Shown here piece by piece: positions 1 to 10,200 of a stretch of DNA of 64,000 nucleotides. Origin of the DNA: an uncultured Prevotellaceae bacterium (lineage in GTDB: Bacteria; Bacteroidota; Bacteroidia; Bacteroidales; Bacteroidaceae); contig ONDH01000002.1 in the NCBI GenBank assembly GCA_900316505.1, positions 33,864 to 97,863 on the forward strand. The letters run 5' to 3'. Both the position numbers and the translations under genes were made by a program. The number at the start of each line of letters is the position of its first letter. The first letter of the stretch is position 1. The notes beneath the pieces are model-generated. The model ran no database searches. It was not told the origin of the DNA and saw nothing but the letters and a program-made list of their open reading frames with translations.

Positions 1-129
1 TTAAGTGTTAATATTAGGGACTCTTCAAGTTCAGGTGCAAATTAAAGATATTTTTCATTATCTTCCAAACATTTTCCGATATTTCCCAAAAAATTTTCAT
101 TTTTCGTTGGATTGTAATAGAGAATACTG

Positions 130-137
130 TATCTTTG
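130..137 (+). promoter_or_regulatory. -7 box for the DUF2442 gene
   Basis: TATCTTTG matches the Bacteroidetes -7 consensus TAnnTTTG. A TTGG at 107-110, 19 bases upstream, can serve as the -33 element. The start codon at 160 follows after a leader of only about 15-20 bases. Confidence 0.7.
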
Positions 138-159
138 CAAGCGAAACAATATACGAGGA

Positions 160-504
160 ATGACGGAGAAGCACAAGATACAGCGTGTATGGGTGGATGA
201 CACCAGCGTTCATGCACTCACGGTGGATGGCTTGCAGGCAAGTTATCCCTTCTCCATGTGGAAACGCCTTGCCAACGCCACGCCTGAGCAACGCCAGAAT
301 TTCTACCTTTCCTACGCGGGCATCCATTGGCGCGACATTGACGAAGACCTCAGCTTTGAGGGCATGTTTGCCGATGCGGGATTGTGCGAACGAACTCCAA
401 CCGAAGATTCCGTCTATTATGAATTGAACTATCAGAAGAAAGCTGGAGAAGATGAAGAATTCAGCAGGGTGGCTGAAGATGAATCCAATATAAAGTATAA
501 TTAA
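160..504 (+). CDS. DUF2442 domain protein
   Basis: A small acidic protein of 114 residues. The segment GIHWRDIDEDLSFEGMF at about residues 55-71 is the typical end of the DUF2442 fold (the G-x-x-W-x-x-x-D-I/L pattern), preceded by a beta-rich stretch (IQRVWVDDTSVHALTVDG). DUF2442 proteins are commonly encoded next to a DUF4160 protein and are often suspected to be parts of small toxin-antitoxin-like pairs, but no reaction is established. No DUF4160 reading frame is visible in the 159 bases upstream. The C-terminal 30 residues are acidic and outside the domain. The start at 160 sits just behind a clear promoter. Family assignment is good; function is unknown. Confidence 0.75.
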   Translation: MTEKHKIQRVWVDDTSVHALTVDGLQASYPFSMWKRLANATPEQRQNFYLSYAGIHWRDIDEDLSFEGMFADAGLCERTPTEDSVYYELNYQKKAGEDEEFSRVAEDESNIKYN

Positions 505-838
505 ACCTTGAAGCCTATGGGATAGGAAAGGCTTATATTTAAGGACATATAGGATGAACATCCACTTTTGGATTTTTGCATTATTTGTTACCTCGGGGCT
601 TTTCCCTGTTACATAGGGGTCTCTCCCCCTTATCCCTCGTATGGAAAATATGGCAGTCCACGGATTATTGTTTTCGTAGCAAAGATACACAGTTTTAAGA
701 AACTAATCTGAATAATCTGAATAATTTTGTCCACCAATACCTATAATTATAAATATTAGTGAGTAGAATTATGCATATTATGGGAATTGGTTTAAAGAAA
801 GATTCGTATCTTTGCAAAGTTAAGTAAATACATGAAGT
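505..838. other. Intergenic region, no gene
   Basis: No convincing gene. A hairpin with arms AAGCC (511-515) and GGCTT (530-534), followed by AT-rich sequence, may end the DUF2442 transcript. CAAAGATA at 680-687 is a minus-strand -7 box (TATCTTTG) that would drive leftward transcription, but the minus reading frame below it resembles no known protein. The last part holds the promoter of the glucanotransferase gene. Confidence 0.5.
807..814 (+). promoter_or_regulatory. -7 box for the glucanotransferase gene
   Basis: TATCTTTG fits TAnnTTTG and lies 25 bases upstream of the ATG at 839; a TTGG at 787-790 is a possible -33 element. Confidence 0.65.
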
Positions 839-3535
839 ATGATGAGGATTCATTTCAACATAGAGTATCGCACCCGATGGGGAGAGGATTTGCGCGTGCA
901 ATTGTGGACTGTGGACAAGCGCGGTCAGAAGACGGCTGTGATGGAATTGCCATTGGCAACGCAAGATGGCAAGATGTGGGATGGAGAGATGGTGCTGGAG
1001 GAGCAGCTGAAGGGAAAGGAGGGCATCGAGTATAAGTATGCGATGTATCGGGATGGCAAACTGGTTTGGACAGAATGGGAGGTGGCTCCCCACAAGGTGA
1101 AGTTTGATGGTGCCACCAACAATTATGTGCTGAGCGACAGATGGCGCCCAATTCCAGAAGACTTACCACTGTTCTCGTCTGCCTATACGGAATGTATGGG
1201 TGCGGAGTCTGACGGGTGTGAGGCGACAGACACGCTGTACTCCTCCACCCTGCAATTGCGCGTGGTAGAGCCCCGTCTGCGAAAGGGTGAGTTTCTGGCT
1301 GTGTGCGGCAGTTCGCCACAATTGGGCGAATGGCAACGTCCTAAACGGATGTCGCTCATCAACCTGCAAGAGTGGGCTGTGAACATTGATGGAGAGTTGA
1401 TGTATGACGAGGTGGAGTATAAATATGTCATCGTGGATGCAGAAAACCAGATTCTGCACTGGGAGGAGGGCGAGAACCGCCAGGTGCGCTGTCCGAGACT
1501 GGAAGCGAAACAGATGTGGATTAAGACGGACGAACGGCTGACACTAACGAGGGACAGCTGGAAGGTGGCAGGTGTGGTGATTCCTGTGTTCTCGCTACGC
1601 TCAGCAAAGAGTTATGGCGTGGGTGATTTCGGTGACTTGAAGGCGATGATTCAGTGGGTGGTGAAGACGAAGCTGCATGCCATACAGATTCTGCCCATCA
1701 ACGACACAACCACGATGGGCACATGGCAGGATTCGTATCCTTACAACGCCATCTCGGTGTTTGCTTTGCATCCGCTTTATTGTGACTTGAATGCCTTGCC
1801 AAGATTGAATGACAAACTGGCAATGGAGAAGTTCATGATGAGACAGCAGCGGGTGAATGCTCTGAAAGAGATGGACTATGAGCAAGTGATTGCACTGAAG
1901 ATGGATTATCTGCGGATGGCTTATCAGCAGGAAGGTGACGAGGTGCTGAACAACAAGGGATTCAAGGCTTTCTTCGACAGCAACAAAGACTGGTTGGTGC
2001 CTTATGCCGTATTCTCATACTTGAGAGACCTGTATGGAACTGCTGAGTTCGGGAAATGGCCGAAACACAGCGTCTATAATAAGCGGGCTGTGGATAAATT
2101 GGCAGGAAAGAGTGCCGAGGATTACAAGAAGGTGGCTTTCTTCTATTATGTGCAGTACCAACTTCACCTGCAGTTGCTGGAGGTGAGGAACGAGGCGAGG
2201 AAGAACGGGGTAATCATCAAAGGTGACATCCCCATCGGCATTTCGCGCGACAGCGTGGAGGCATGGTCGGAACCGCATCTGTTCAATCTGGATGGACAGG
2301 CGGGTGCACCACCGGATGATTTCTCGAAGAACGGGCAGAACTGGGGATTCCCCACCTACAATTGGGAGGCTATGGCACAGGATGGTTATCGGTGGTGGAC
2401 ACGACGGTTCCAAAAGATGGCTGAGTATTTCGATGCCTACCGCATTGACCATGTGCTGGGCTTTTTCCGCATCTGGGACATTCCGCTGCATTCTGTTCAT
2501 GGTCTTTTGGGACAGTTCTCTCCTTCCCTTCCCATGACGGTGGAAGAGATTGAGAGCTATGGCATGCGCTTCAATGCGGAGTACATGACACGTCCGTACA
2601 TCACTGACTGGACTTTGGGACAGATTTTTGGTTATCGCACCGACTTGGTGAAAGCCATCTATCTGACACCCCGCTCGGACGGGCGATATGACCTGAAAGA
2701 GGAGTATTCCACCCAACGCAAGATTGAGGCTGCCTTTGCCACAAAGACGGATGAGGACAGCATTGCCATCAGAGACGGGCTATATGACCTGACGTCGTGC
2801 GTGCTTTTCCTGCCCGACAGGAAACAGCCCAACATGTACCACCCGCGTATCTCGGCACAGAAGGATTATGTGTATGAGTCACTGCTGCTGCATGAGAAGG
2901 AGGCGTTTAACCGGCTATACAACGAATATTATTATCACAGACATAACAAGTTCTGGTATGACGAGGCCATGAAGAAACTGCCTATTCTCACCCAATCGAC
3001 GAGGATGCTGGTGTGTGCAGAAGATTTGGGCATGGTGCCTGAGAGTGTGGGATGGGTGATGAATGACCTGAAGATGCTGTCGCTGGAGATTCAGACGATG
3101 CCAAAGTCGCCATACCTGCAGTTCGGACATCTGTGGGAGAACCCATACCGTTCGGTGGCGACCATTGCCACTCACGACATGCCGCCATTGCGCCAATGGT
3201 GGGACGAAGATGCTGAACGGGCACAGCAATTCTACAACAATGCCTTATATAAAGACGGAACAGCTCCCCACCCTGCTCCAGGATGGCTGTGTGAGGAGAT
3301 TGTGTCGGCACACTTGTTCTGCCCGTCTGCGCTGACTTTGCTGTCGTTGCAGGACTGGCTGTCGATGGATGAGGAACTGCGTTTGCCTGACCCGAATGGG
3401 GAGAGAATCAACATCCCTGCAAGACCAAGGCACTACTGGAGATACAGAATGCACTTAACGATTGAACAGTTGATGGGTGCAGAACGATTCAATGTGCTGG
3501 TGAAAGAGTTGGTGGAGAATTCAGGAAGAGGATGA
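839..3535 (+). CDS. malQ: 4-alpha-glucanotransferase, DPE2-type, with two CBM20 domains
   Basis: An 898-residue GH77 enzyme that transfers alpha-1,4-glucan segments between malto-oligosaccharides or glycogen. Two N-terminal starch-binding CBM20-like modules occupy roughly residues 1-110 and 130-250 (FNIEYRTRWGEDLRV; LRVVEPRLRKGEFLAVCG). The GH77 barrel follows, with the nucleophile in DAYRIDH (D537), the acid/base in CAEDLG (E728) and the third carboxylate in ATHDMPP (D780). The gap of about 190 residues between the first two catalytic positions, versus about 50 in E. coli MalQ, is the insert known from plant cytosolic DPE2. Together with the two CBM20s this gives the full DPE2 architecture. 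No signal peptide, so cytoplasmic. It likely works on maltodextrins or stored glycogen. The start at 839 (ATG ATG) lies directly behind the promoter. Confidence 0.93.
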   Translation: MMRIHFNIEYRTRWGEDLRVQLWTVDKRGQKTAVMELPLATQDGKMWDGEMVLEEQLKGKEGIEYKYAMYRDGKLVWTEWEVAPHKVKFDGATNNYVLSDRWRPIPEDLPLFSSAYTECMGAESDGCEATDTLYSSTLQLRVVEPRLRKGEFLAVCGSSPQLGEWQRPKRMSLINLQEWAVNIDGELMYDEVEYKYVIVDAENQILHWEEGENRQVRCPRLEAKQMWIKTDERLTLTRDSWKVAGVVIPVFSLRSAKSYGVGDFGDLKAMIQWVVKTKLHAIQILPINDTTTMGTWQDSYPYNAISVFALHPLYCDLNALPRLNDKLAMEKFMMRQQRVNALKEMDYEQVIALKMDYLRMAYQQEGDEVLNNKGFKAFFDSNKDWLVPYAVFSYLRDLYGTAEFGKWPKHSVYNKRAVDKLAGKSAEDYKKVAFFYYVQYQLHLQLLEVRNEARKNGVIIKGDIPIGISRDSVEAWSEPHLFNLDGQAGAPPDDFSKNGQNWGFPTYNWEAMAQDGYRWWTRRFQKMAEYFDAYRIDHVLGFFRIWDIPLHSVHGLLGQFSPSLPMTVEEIESYGMRFNAEYMTRPYITDWTLGQIFGYRTDLVKAIYLTPRSDGRYDLKEEYSTQRKIEAAFATKTDEDSIAIRDGLYDLTSCVLFLPDRKQPNMYHPRISAQKDYVYESLLLHEKEAFNRLYNEYYYHRHNKFWYDEAMKKLPILTQSTRMLVCAEDLGMVPESVGWVMNDLKMLSLEIQTMPKSPYLQFGHLWENPYRSVATIATHDMPPLRQWWDEDAERAQQFYNNALYKDGTAPHPAPGWLCEEIVSAHLFCPSALTLLSLQDWLSMDEELRLPDPNGERINIPARPRHYWRYRMHLTIEQLMGAERFNVLVKELVENSGRG

Positions 3536-3571
3536 GAAAGTTAATGCATAATTCATAATGCATAATTCATA
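3536..3571 (+). repeat. Half-arm AATTCATAAT tandem repeat
   Basis: Consecutive copies of the AT-rich unit ATGCATAATTCATA fill the gap and run into the ATG of the next gene. The same unit builds the arms of the hairpin at 30623-30730; here only one arm is present. Confidence 0.6.
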
Positions 3572-4444
3572 ATGAGAGAAAAGGGAAAGTATAGTCAGTG
3601 GAAATTCATTGCTACCTTTGTGGTGGTGATGGGATTGTTCGCGAGCGTGAAGTATGGGTTTGGCATTGAGGTGCCAGTGAAGGTAGTGGAAAGAGGATTG
3701 AGGGCTGAGGCGAGATTTGCGAATATAAAGGAAGAAGTGATGGAGGAAGAGAAAGTGGTTGAAGAGGAAATGGTGGTGTTAGATGATATAGAGAATACGG
3801 AGGATGAGGTGTTGTATGAGGAGGAGAAAGAGGACTCTGTGGTGTTGCCTTTTGTGTTGAGCGGAGCACACAGGGTAAGGGGTGTGTGGAGCTATTCGGA
3901 ATGTTTTCCTGACAGCCAAAGTGTGCAGATTGAAGCGGCACAGAAGTATGGCATCACACCTGTGCAGAACAGGATGGAAGCGGAGGTGCTGGTGAAAGAG
4001 CATAGGTTAGTGAACATCTGCCACTCTCCGTTCTATGCCATTGATGACCTCACCCACTCCATCCCCTATTTGGTGCCACGAGCACAGCATCTGCTAAACA
4101 CGATTTGCCTTAATTTCATCGATTCGTGTCAAGTGAAGGGTTTGCCCATTCACCTGCCTATCGTAACTTCGGTGCTGAGAACGACAGATGACGTATCGAA
4201 CCTGCAGAGGGGAAACAAGAATGCGACAACCAATTCATGCCACTGTTACGGAACGACGGTGGACATTGCCTATAACAAATTCATGCCCATGACGGGAACG
4301 TATGAATCACGGGCGGCCCTGCTCCGATGGAACGAACCCATGAAACGGGTGCTGTCAGAGGTGTTGAACGACTTAAGAATGGAGGGGCAATGCTACGTGA
4401 AGTATGAACGAAAGCAAGGTTGCTTCCACTTGACGTGCAGATAA
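3572..4444 (+). CDS. DUF5715 family protein, putative M15-like cell-wall peptidase
   Basis: A 290-residue protein with one N-terminal membrane segment (about residues 11-30, FIATFVVVMGLFASVKYG) and a glutamate-rich linker, so probably anchored facing the periplasm. The C-terminal domain carries the family signatures LTHSIPYLVPRA, VTSVLRT, SCHCYGTTVDIAYN and YERKQGCFHLTC. HCYGTTVD has the H-x6-D spacing of zinc-binding M15 D-Ala-D-Ala peptidases, and the last His (CFHLT) fits the third ligand. A role in peptidoglycan trimming follows from that similarity and is unproven. The ATG lies inside an AT-rich repeat, so transcription may come from the upstream glucanotransferase promoter. It converges with the methyltransferase gene 13 bases away. 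Confidence 0.75.
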   Translation: MREKGKYSQWKFIATFVVVMGLFASVKYGFGIEVPVKVVERGLRAEARFANIKEEVMEEEKVVEEEMVVLDDIENTEDEVLYEEEKEDSVVLPFVLSGAHRVRGVWSYSECFPDSQSVQIEAAQKYGITPVQNRMEAEVLVKEHRLVNICHSPFYAIDDLTHSIPYLVPRAQHLLNTICLNFIDSCQVKGLPIHLPIVTSVLRTTDDVSNLQRGNKNATTNSCHCYGTTVDIAYNKFMPMTGTYESRAALLRWNEPMKRVLSEVLNDLRMEGQCYVKYERKQGCFHLTCR

Positions 4445-4457
4445 GGGCGCATCAGAT

Positions 4458-5828
4458 TTAGCGACGACGAACTTTGGGAAGCAAGCGCTGGGCAATGAGT
4501 TCCACTACATCAACATTGACAGCATTGCCTAATGCCTTGAACTTCTGCACCCTTGACAGGTTTCCATAATTCAGTTCCTGCATCGACTGGATGCGAGCAG
4601 CTTCGTTGTGAGAGATATAGCGTCCCCACCGGAAATCTTCAGGCGAGTAAGGATGCCCTTTCTTGTCCACTGCCCCCTTGGGAGGATAAGGGACAAAGGG
4701 GAGGATGGGCGTGGCTGTGGTGCAGAGTGTAATGGTGGGGATATAGTTCATCGAACGGATGCGAATACCAGAAGGACGAAGCTGGATGACATGATGTTTG
4801 AAGTCCCAGTCTTGATTGGTGCTCCACTCAAGCATGCGCTGGGTGCGTGGGAACTGCCTTATTTTTTCCAGCCAAGGATCAATCCAATCTTTGTGGCGCT
4901 GATAGAGTTCACGGTTCTGACGAATGAGGATTTTCTTGAACTCTGGATAGGTGTCTTCATATTTGGTCTTCCGCATATAGAAAGGAAGTCCTGCAATGAG
5001 TTCCTCACGTGTGTTGCCTTCAAGCACTTGACCATAATTGCCACGACGCCCCCGCAGACGTTCAATGGGTTGGAAGGCCGGAGGCGTGTCTTCAAATTCA
5101 TAATCAGCACCAAACTCCATCGTGAAGATGCAATGAGAAGGCATATAGCCATCGCGTCGCGTCACATTATAGACAAATTCCTGCCAAGCATCGAAGACGG
5201 GGTGCAAGTCACGACGCACAGCCTGCACCCTGTCGTTGTCTGTCATATCGACAATGGTGCGCACATCGCTGATGACATCTTTCTTGATGCGCATGAAATG
5301 GAATTGATGCATGCCGCTGACACCTTGCTCGTTGCGCAACATGCCCACGATGTAAAAGCGTGGACGATGCTGGGGTATGCCAAAATCATGGGGAGAATAG
5401 ATGTGGCTGCGGATGTCATAGCCCAGTTCATCCAATTTTTGGCGAATCACTTTCCATGTGCGTCCTCCATCATGTCCAGGGAGGGCTGACACATTTTCCA
5501 AGAAAATGTATTTGGGATGATGATAACGTAGGATGCGGCATATCTCGTCGAACAAGTTGCCACGTCCCAATTCATCTTCAAATCCCTGCTTCTTACCCGA
5601 GAAGGAGAAGGGCTGGCATGGAAATCCTCCACAAAGAATTTCATGAGGCGGAATGTCCTCTGCCTTAATTTTTGTGATATCACCATAGATGGGGACATCG
5701 GGAAAATTGATCTTGTAGAGCTTTTGCAGTTTGGGCTGTATCTCTGAGGCAAAGACGCATTCATGCCCCAAACGGGACAAGGCGAGGTGGAAGCCTCCAA
5801 GACCGGCAAACAAATCTATAAATCTCAT
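4458..5828 (-). CDS. DNA (cytosine-5) methyltransferase, orphan
   Basis: A 456-residue C5-cytosine methyltransferase. Motif I is FAGLGG (residues 7-12). The catalytic PCQPFS motif has Cys71. ENV (motif VI), QHRPRFYIVG (motif VIII) and C-terminal ALGNAVNVDVVE (motif X) are all present, so the enzyme should be active. The target recognition region lies between VIII and IX and does not let me read a specificity. The ATG at 5828 overlaps the stop of the upstream symporter as ATGA, pointing to translational coupling; a longer reading frame adds ten residues not typical of the family. No restriction endonuclease, very-short-patch repair or specificity subunit lies nearby, so this is an orphan that could mark DNA for regulation or protect against foreign nucleases. 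Confidence 0.92.
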   Translation of the reverse strand: MRFIDLFAGLGGFHLALSRLGHECVFASEIQPKLQKLYKINFPDVPIYGDITKIKAEDIPPHEILCGGFPCQPFSFSGKKQGFEDELGRGNLFDEICRILRYHHPKYIFLENVSALPGHDGGRTWKVIRQKLDELGYDIRSHIYSPHDFGIPQHRPRFYIVGMLRNEQGVSGMHQFHFMRIKKDVISDVRTIVDMTDNDRVQAVRRDLHPVFDAWQEFVYNVTRRDGYMPSHCIFTMEFGADYEFEDTPPAFQPIERLRGRRGNYGQVLEGNTREELIAGLPFYMRKTKYEDTYPEFKKILIRQNRELYQRHKDWIDPWLEKIRQFPRTQRMLEWSTNQDWDFKHHVIQLRPSGIRIRSMNYIPTITLCTTATPILPFVPYPPKGAVDKKGHPYSPEDFRWGRYISHNEAARIQSMQELNYGNLSRVQKFKALGNAVNVDVVELIAQRLLPKVRRR

Positions 5829-7252
5829 ATTGTTATCTTTCTGTGTGAGACAGCCCACAAACCCATGAAAGTGAGAAGTCCATTGAACATCAGCATTTCA
5901 TACCCGAACTTATACCCCGTGAACTGCAACACAGCTGCATCGATAACATAGCAGATAAGAGGTGATGCTATCGCTATGTAGGGTACGTATTTCTCGCGTG
6001 GCTGACACTTTGTGAACATGCCAAATGCAAAGAGTCCCAACAGGGGTCCATAGGTGTAGGACACAAGGGTGTAAATCAAATCCATCACACTGCCTGAGCC
6101 AATGGCATTGAATGCCAACGTGACCAGGAAGAATGCCAAAAACATGCCGAAATGAACACGTTTCCGCATCTTCTCATCTTGTTCCTTGCCTAAGATGTCA
6201 ACACAAAAACTGGTGGTCATGGCAGTCATGGCTGAGTCGGCAGAAGAGAAAGCACTGGCAATGACTCCAATGGTGAAGAAGATAAGGCACGCCGTACCCA
6301 TCGTACCATTGAGAACAATGCCGGACAACAAATCATCCCCTTTCTCAGGAAGCGGTAACCCTTGTTGCTGATAGAGCAGCAAAAGGAGGATGCCCAATGC
6401 AAGAAAAAGGAAATTGACTGGAACAAAGAGCACACCATAAGAACACATATCTTTTTGTGCAGAACACAAGTTCTTGCAGGTGAGGTTTTTCTGCATCATG
6501 TCCTGATCAAGACCCGTCATGACGATGACAATGAAGATGCCTGAGAGAAATTGCTTCCAGAAGTTCTGCTTAGAGGCAAAGTCAGAAAACTCAAATATCT
6601 TGGCATGCGAATCATTCCACACCGTTGCCATTGCCTCAGAGAAATTCATATGGAGCATGTCGGTCACCTTCACTAGTATCAAGATCATCGCCAGCAAGAG
6701 GCAGAGCGTCTGGAGGAAGTCTGTCCACACCAACGCACGGATGCCACTTCTGCGTGTGTAAAGCCATATCAGCAGCAATGCCACCAGCACCACCACAATG
6801 TAAGGCACCTCAAAACTATCTCCCAGACACATCTGAAGGATGCGGCACACCACATAGAACTTGGCAGCTGCCCCCAACAATTTGCTGAGGATGAAAAAGG
6901 AAGCGCCTGTTTTGTAACTGACCGAACCAAAACGATGCGCCAGATAAGTGTAGATGGAGGTGAGCCTCAACTTGTAATACAAAGGCAACAAGACAAACGC
7001 CACAATTAGATAGCCTACGATGAAGCCGAGACACATCTGAAGGTAGGTCATGTCAATGCTCGTCACCCACCCTGGCACACCAATGAAGGTGAGTCCAGAA
7101 ATGCTGGCACCAATCATGCCAAATGCAACCAATGGCCAAGGAGACTGACGATTGCCAGTAAAAAAAGCGGCATTGCCACCTCTCTTGTCCACCAGATGGG
7201 AGAGAAGCAGCAATACCGCAAAATACACTATCACTGTGATGAGAACCAACAT
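5825..7252 (-). CDS. Sodium:solute symporter (SSS family)
   Basis: A 475-residue, very hydrophobic protein with about 13 predicted membrane segments. The early stretch GNRQSPWPLVAFGMIGASIS and GLTFIGVPGW are typical of the SSS (sodium/glucose, proline, pantothenate) family, as is SADSAMTAMTTSFCVDIL in the second half. The substrate cannot be read from the sequence. It starts 3 bases after the stop of the large sensor kinase and its own stop overlaps the methyltransferase start, so the three genes form one tightly spaced unit. Physical linkage to a sensor kinase with binding-protein-like sensory domains suggests that the kinase detects the imported compound or a related one; this is inference. 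Confidence 0.9.
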   Translation of the reverse strand: MLVLITVIVYFAVLLLLSHLVDKRGGNAAFFTGNRQSPWPLVAFGMIGASISGLTFIGVPGWVTSIDMTYLQMCLGFIVGYLIVAFVLLPLYYKLRLTSIYTYLAHRFGSVSYKTGASFFILSKLLGAAAKFYVVCRILQMCLGDSFEVPYIVVVLVALLLIWLYTRRSGIRALVWTDFLQTLCLLLAMILILVKVTDMLHMNFSEAMATVWNDSHAKIFEFSDFASKQNFWKQFLSGIFIVIVMTGLDQDMMQKNLTCKNLCSAQKDMCSYGVLFVPVNFLFLALGILLLLLYQQQGLPLPEKGDDLLSGIVLNGTMGTACLIFFTIGVIASAFSSADSAMTAMTTSFCVDILGKEQDEKMRKRVHFGMFLAFFLVTLAFNAIGSGSVMDLIYTLVSYTYGPLLGLFAFGMFTKCQPREKYVPYIAIASPLICYVIDAAVLQFTGYKFGYEMLMFNGLLTFMGLWAVSHRKITI

Positions 7253-7255
7253 CCC

Positions 7256-10200
7256 TTATTCTTCCGTCGGTTTCTTCAGATAAGCTTCACCGTAAAGCGA
7301 GAATTTGGAACCATATCCAGCCTTACTCTCAACTTCCAATTTCAGATCCATGCCGTCTGCCATTTTCTTTGCCACATGCAATCCAAGACCCAGACCTGGA
7401 ATGAAACCGTCATCTTTCCAGAACAAGCCAAATGCCAATTGCTGTTTTTCTTTCGGTATGCCACAACCTGTATCGCACACAAAGAATTCAAACTCATCAG
7501 TATTGAAGTGATATTCCGTACCAATGGCAATTGAGCCACTCTTCGTGAACTTCACTGCATTGCTCATCAACTGACTCAAAATATATTTGACACGTGTACG
7601 GTCATTGTTGATGATGATGCCTGGCAAAACAGGAATATCATAAAACACCACCCCTTCTGGCACCAAGTCATGCCATTCGTGTACCAACTCACGCACCAAT
7701 TCTCCAGCATCAAATTCATTCTTCACATATTGAATACGTCCACTCTCAATGCGCGAGAACATCAGGATGTCCTCAATCATGGCAGAGAGGCTCGTATTGT
7801 TCGCCTTGATAATCTTAGCATACTCGGCCATTTCCTCTTCCGTGAACGAATCGGCAGGCATGCTGACCAATACATCACTGAATCCCACCACAGCATTCAG
7901 AGGTGTACGTATTTCATGACTGATGGTTGTCAGGAAGTCTTCCTTTTGCTTCGCTTCTTCAGCCAAGAGCATCGCCTTACGCAAATTCTCTTCATACCGC
8001 TTGGTTTCATCGATGTTAATCAAGATACCATCCACATTCTTCTTACCCGTCTTCGTATCGAACTGCACGACAAAACGCAACTGCCACCAGCGGTAACTAT
8101 CTTTCTGGTCAACATCAGCATAAATCTCATAGCTATGCATGCCTGCAATGTCAATTGCCTGCATGATGAGCGGAATCTCGCTGGAGTTGTCAGGATGCAC
8201 ATGAGAGATGATTTCCCTCAAATTTGCTTCTGTACGCACCGTGTGGCTATCAGCACCATGTAATGCCATCTGACGCATCTCAGCCCGTCTCGTCACACCG
8301 TCAAGCAGTATCTGGGCCGTCCTGCTCTTCCATGATTGAAGAACCAAGATGATGGATGCAATAGCAACGATGAAGATGGTGACGATGATAATCCATGTGG
8401 CATAGGTGTAGATAGGAGATATCTTCTCCATCGGCGCACCGACGATGATGAAACGGCTCTCATAGTCCTTGTATTCCATGCCCAGTTTCTCCATCGCATC
8501 ATAGTCCATGTAGTATTGCTTCTGATGCGTCATACCCACGAAGGAAGCCATGTCGGCACCTCTCAAAATCTCGGAAGCAACCCTTGCCATGTCGGCTCCC
8601 ACCGTCTCGTAGTTGGCAAAATATCCACAAAGGTACCTGCCCTTGCCATCAGCAAATCCAGCCTTCACCGCCGTATATTGCGGACGTCCTGTCTTATCAA
8701 CAATGGCAGAGCTATAGAGGTCTCTCTTCACTGCTACAGATGGATATTGCCAAGAATGCACATAGATACGTCTCAAGGCTTGGTATCCATCCTCACGATC
8801 CTGTTCGTTTGCCACATCATGATTCTGGGCAATTGCCGAATTGCGTTCCGGTGACTCAGTGGAATAAACCAGCACCACGACACTATCTTTCCATATCGTA
8901 TGGAATTCTTCATCACCATTAATATGCACATGGAAGTCAGAATTGTCAACGTATGGAGGACGTGCGATTGCCTGTCTCAACTCATTTCGAATCATCGAGT
9001 CCTGTTGGAAGAAATCAAGTTCTATCTCCACACAATTCTTGCCTGACATCTCAGCAGCCAAATTGATGTTCGCACAGTAGTCGATGGGGTCATTAATAAC
9101 CACCATGTTGTTGTGTTTTCTGATGTATTCCCATTTAGGATGGTGCAAACCACCCATAATGATTGGAATAGTGTCATACTCCACCAACTCACCTTCCTCA
9201 CGCCATGCAATCAAATCACAGGCAGCACGGTCACCTTCTGTCATCACAACATCTGGTATCCACTTCTGAGCTTTAAGGGAATCCTCCATGCTAATATGAA
9301 TTCTTCTTGTATTGTTGGAAGGATTCTCCAAATTAAGATAAACATGCTTGATTTCTGCATTGATGCCATCGCTACGGAAAGTCTGCAATATCTTGTCATT
9401 AAAGTCTCTGTAACCGCCATAAGCCTTATCATAGCTATGGTATATCAGCACTTTTGCTGTCTTCTCTTGTCTGTCAGAACCGGAAGAGCATGAGGATGAA
9501 GACAGCAGTGCTACACCCATCGTAACAATCAACAACAAGCACTGGACTATCTTTGACAAGCGGAAGAAGAACTTACTACCCTTTCCTAACTCACTTTCCA
9601 CACCAATCGTACCGCCTTGCTTCTCCATGATCGTCTTACTGATGTTCAAACCAAGACCTGTACCCTTATCCGTCTCATTGACCTTAATGTAGCGTTCAAA
9701 CAGCTGTGCCTGTTTCTCTGGTGCGACACCGATACCGGTATCCCGCACATACACTTCCACCTTATCCGGATCGTCTTCCATATACTTCCATCCCAGAGTG
9801 ACACTTCCTTCTGCTGTAAACTTGAAGGCGTTGCTCAAGAAGTTGTTCACCACCTGCTTCGTACGTGTGACATCAATATTGACAGTGGCATCAGGCTCTG
9901 CAGTCTCCAACTTAAACTCAAGATGTGTCGGAGCAATGATGGAGTTAGTCTTGTAACATTCATCCACCAACTTCTGAATCGACACTGGCTTTTGGATAAT
10001 TTCCAAATCACCAGTCTCAATTTGCGCCTTCTCCATCACACTATCAATCATATTCAGAATCATGTCTGTGTTCTGGTGAATCACCTCGCCATACATTTCA
10101 CGTTCACCCTCTTCAAAAGTCATGCCCGGAGTGGTCAACATAGTGGAGAAACCTGTGACAGCGCCCAGAGGCGTGCGGAGGTCGTGACTGATGTTGGCAA

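Noticed and set aside
160..504. DUF2442 at 160 as the partner of the broken DUF4160 at 63761
   Set aside because: They are 63 kb apart with housekeeping genes between; the true partner of each would be expected just outside the window.
97..690. Minus-strand gene of 197 codons
   Set aside because: It overlaps the clear DUF2442 gene antisense and resembles no protein, although a -7 box lies at 680-687.
4458..5828. Restriction-modification system
   Set aside because: Only the methyltransferase is present; flanking genes are a symporter and a DUF5715 protein, none of them a nuclease.
5829..5858. Upstream start of the methyltransferase (10 extra residues)
   Set aside because: The ATG at 5828 begins exactly at the conserved N terminus and overlaps the symporter stop as ATGA.
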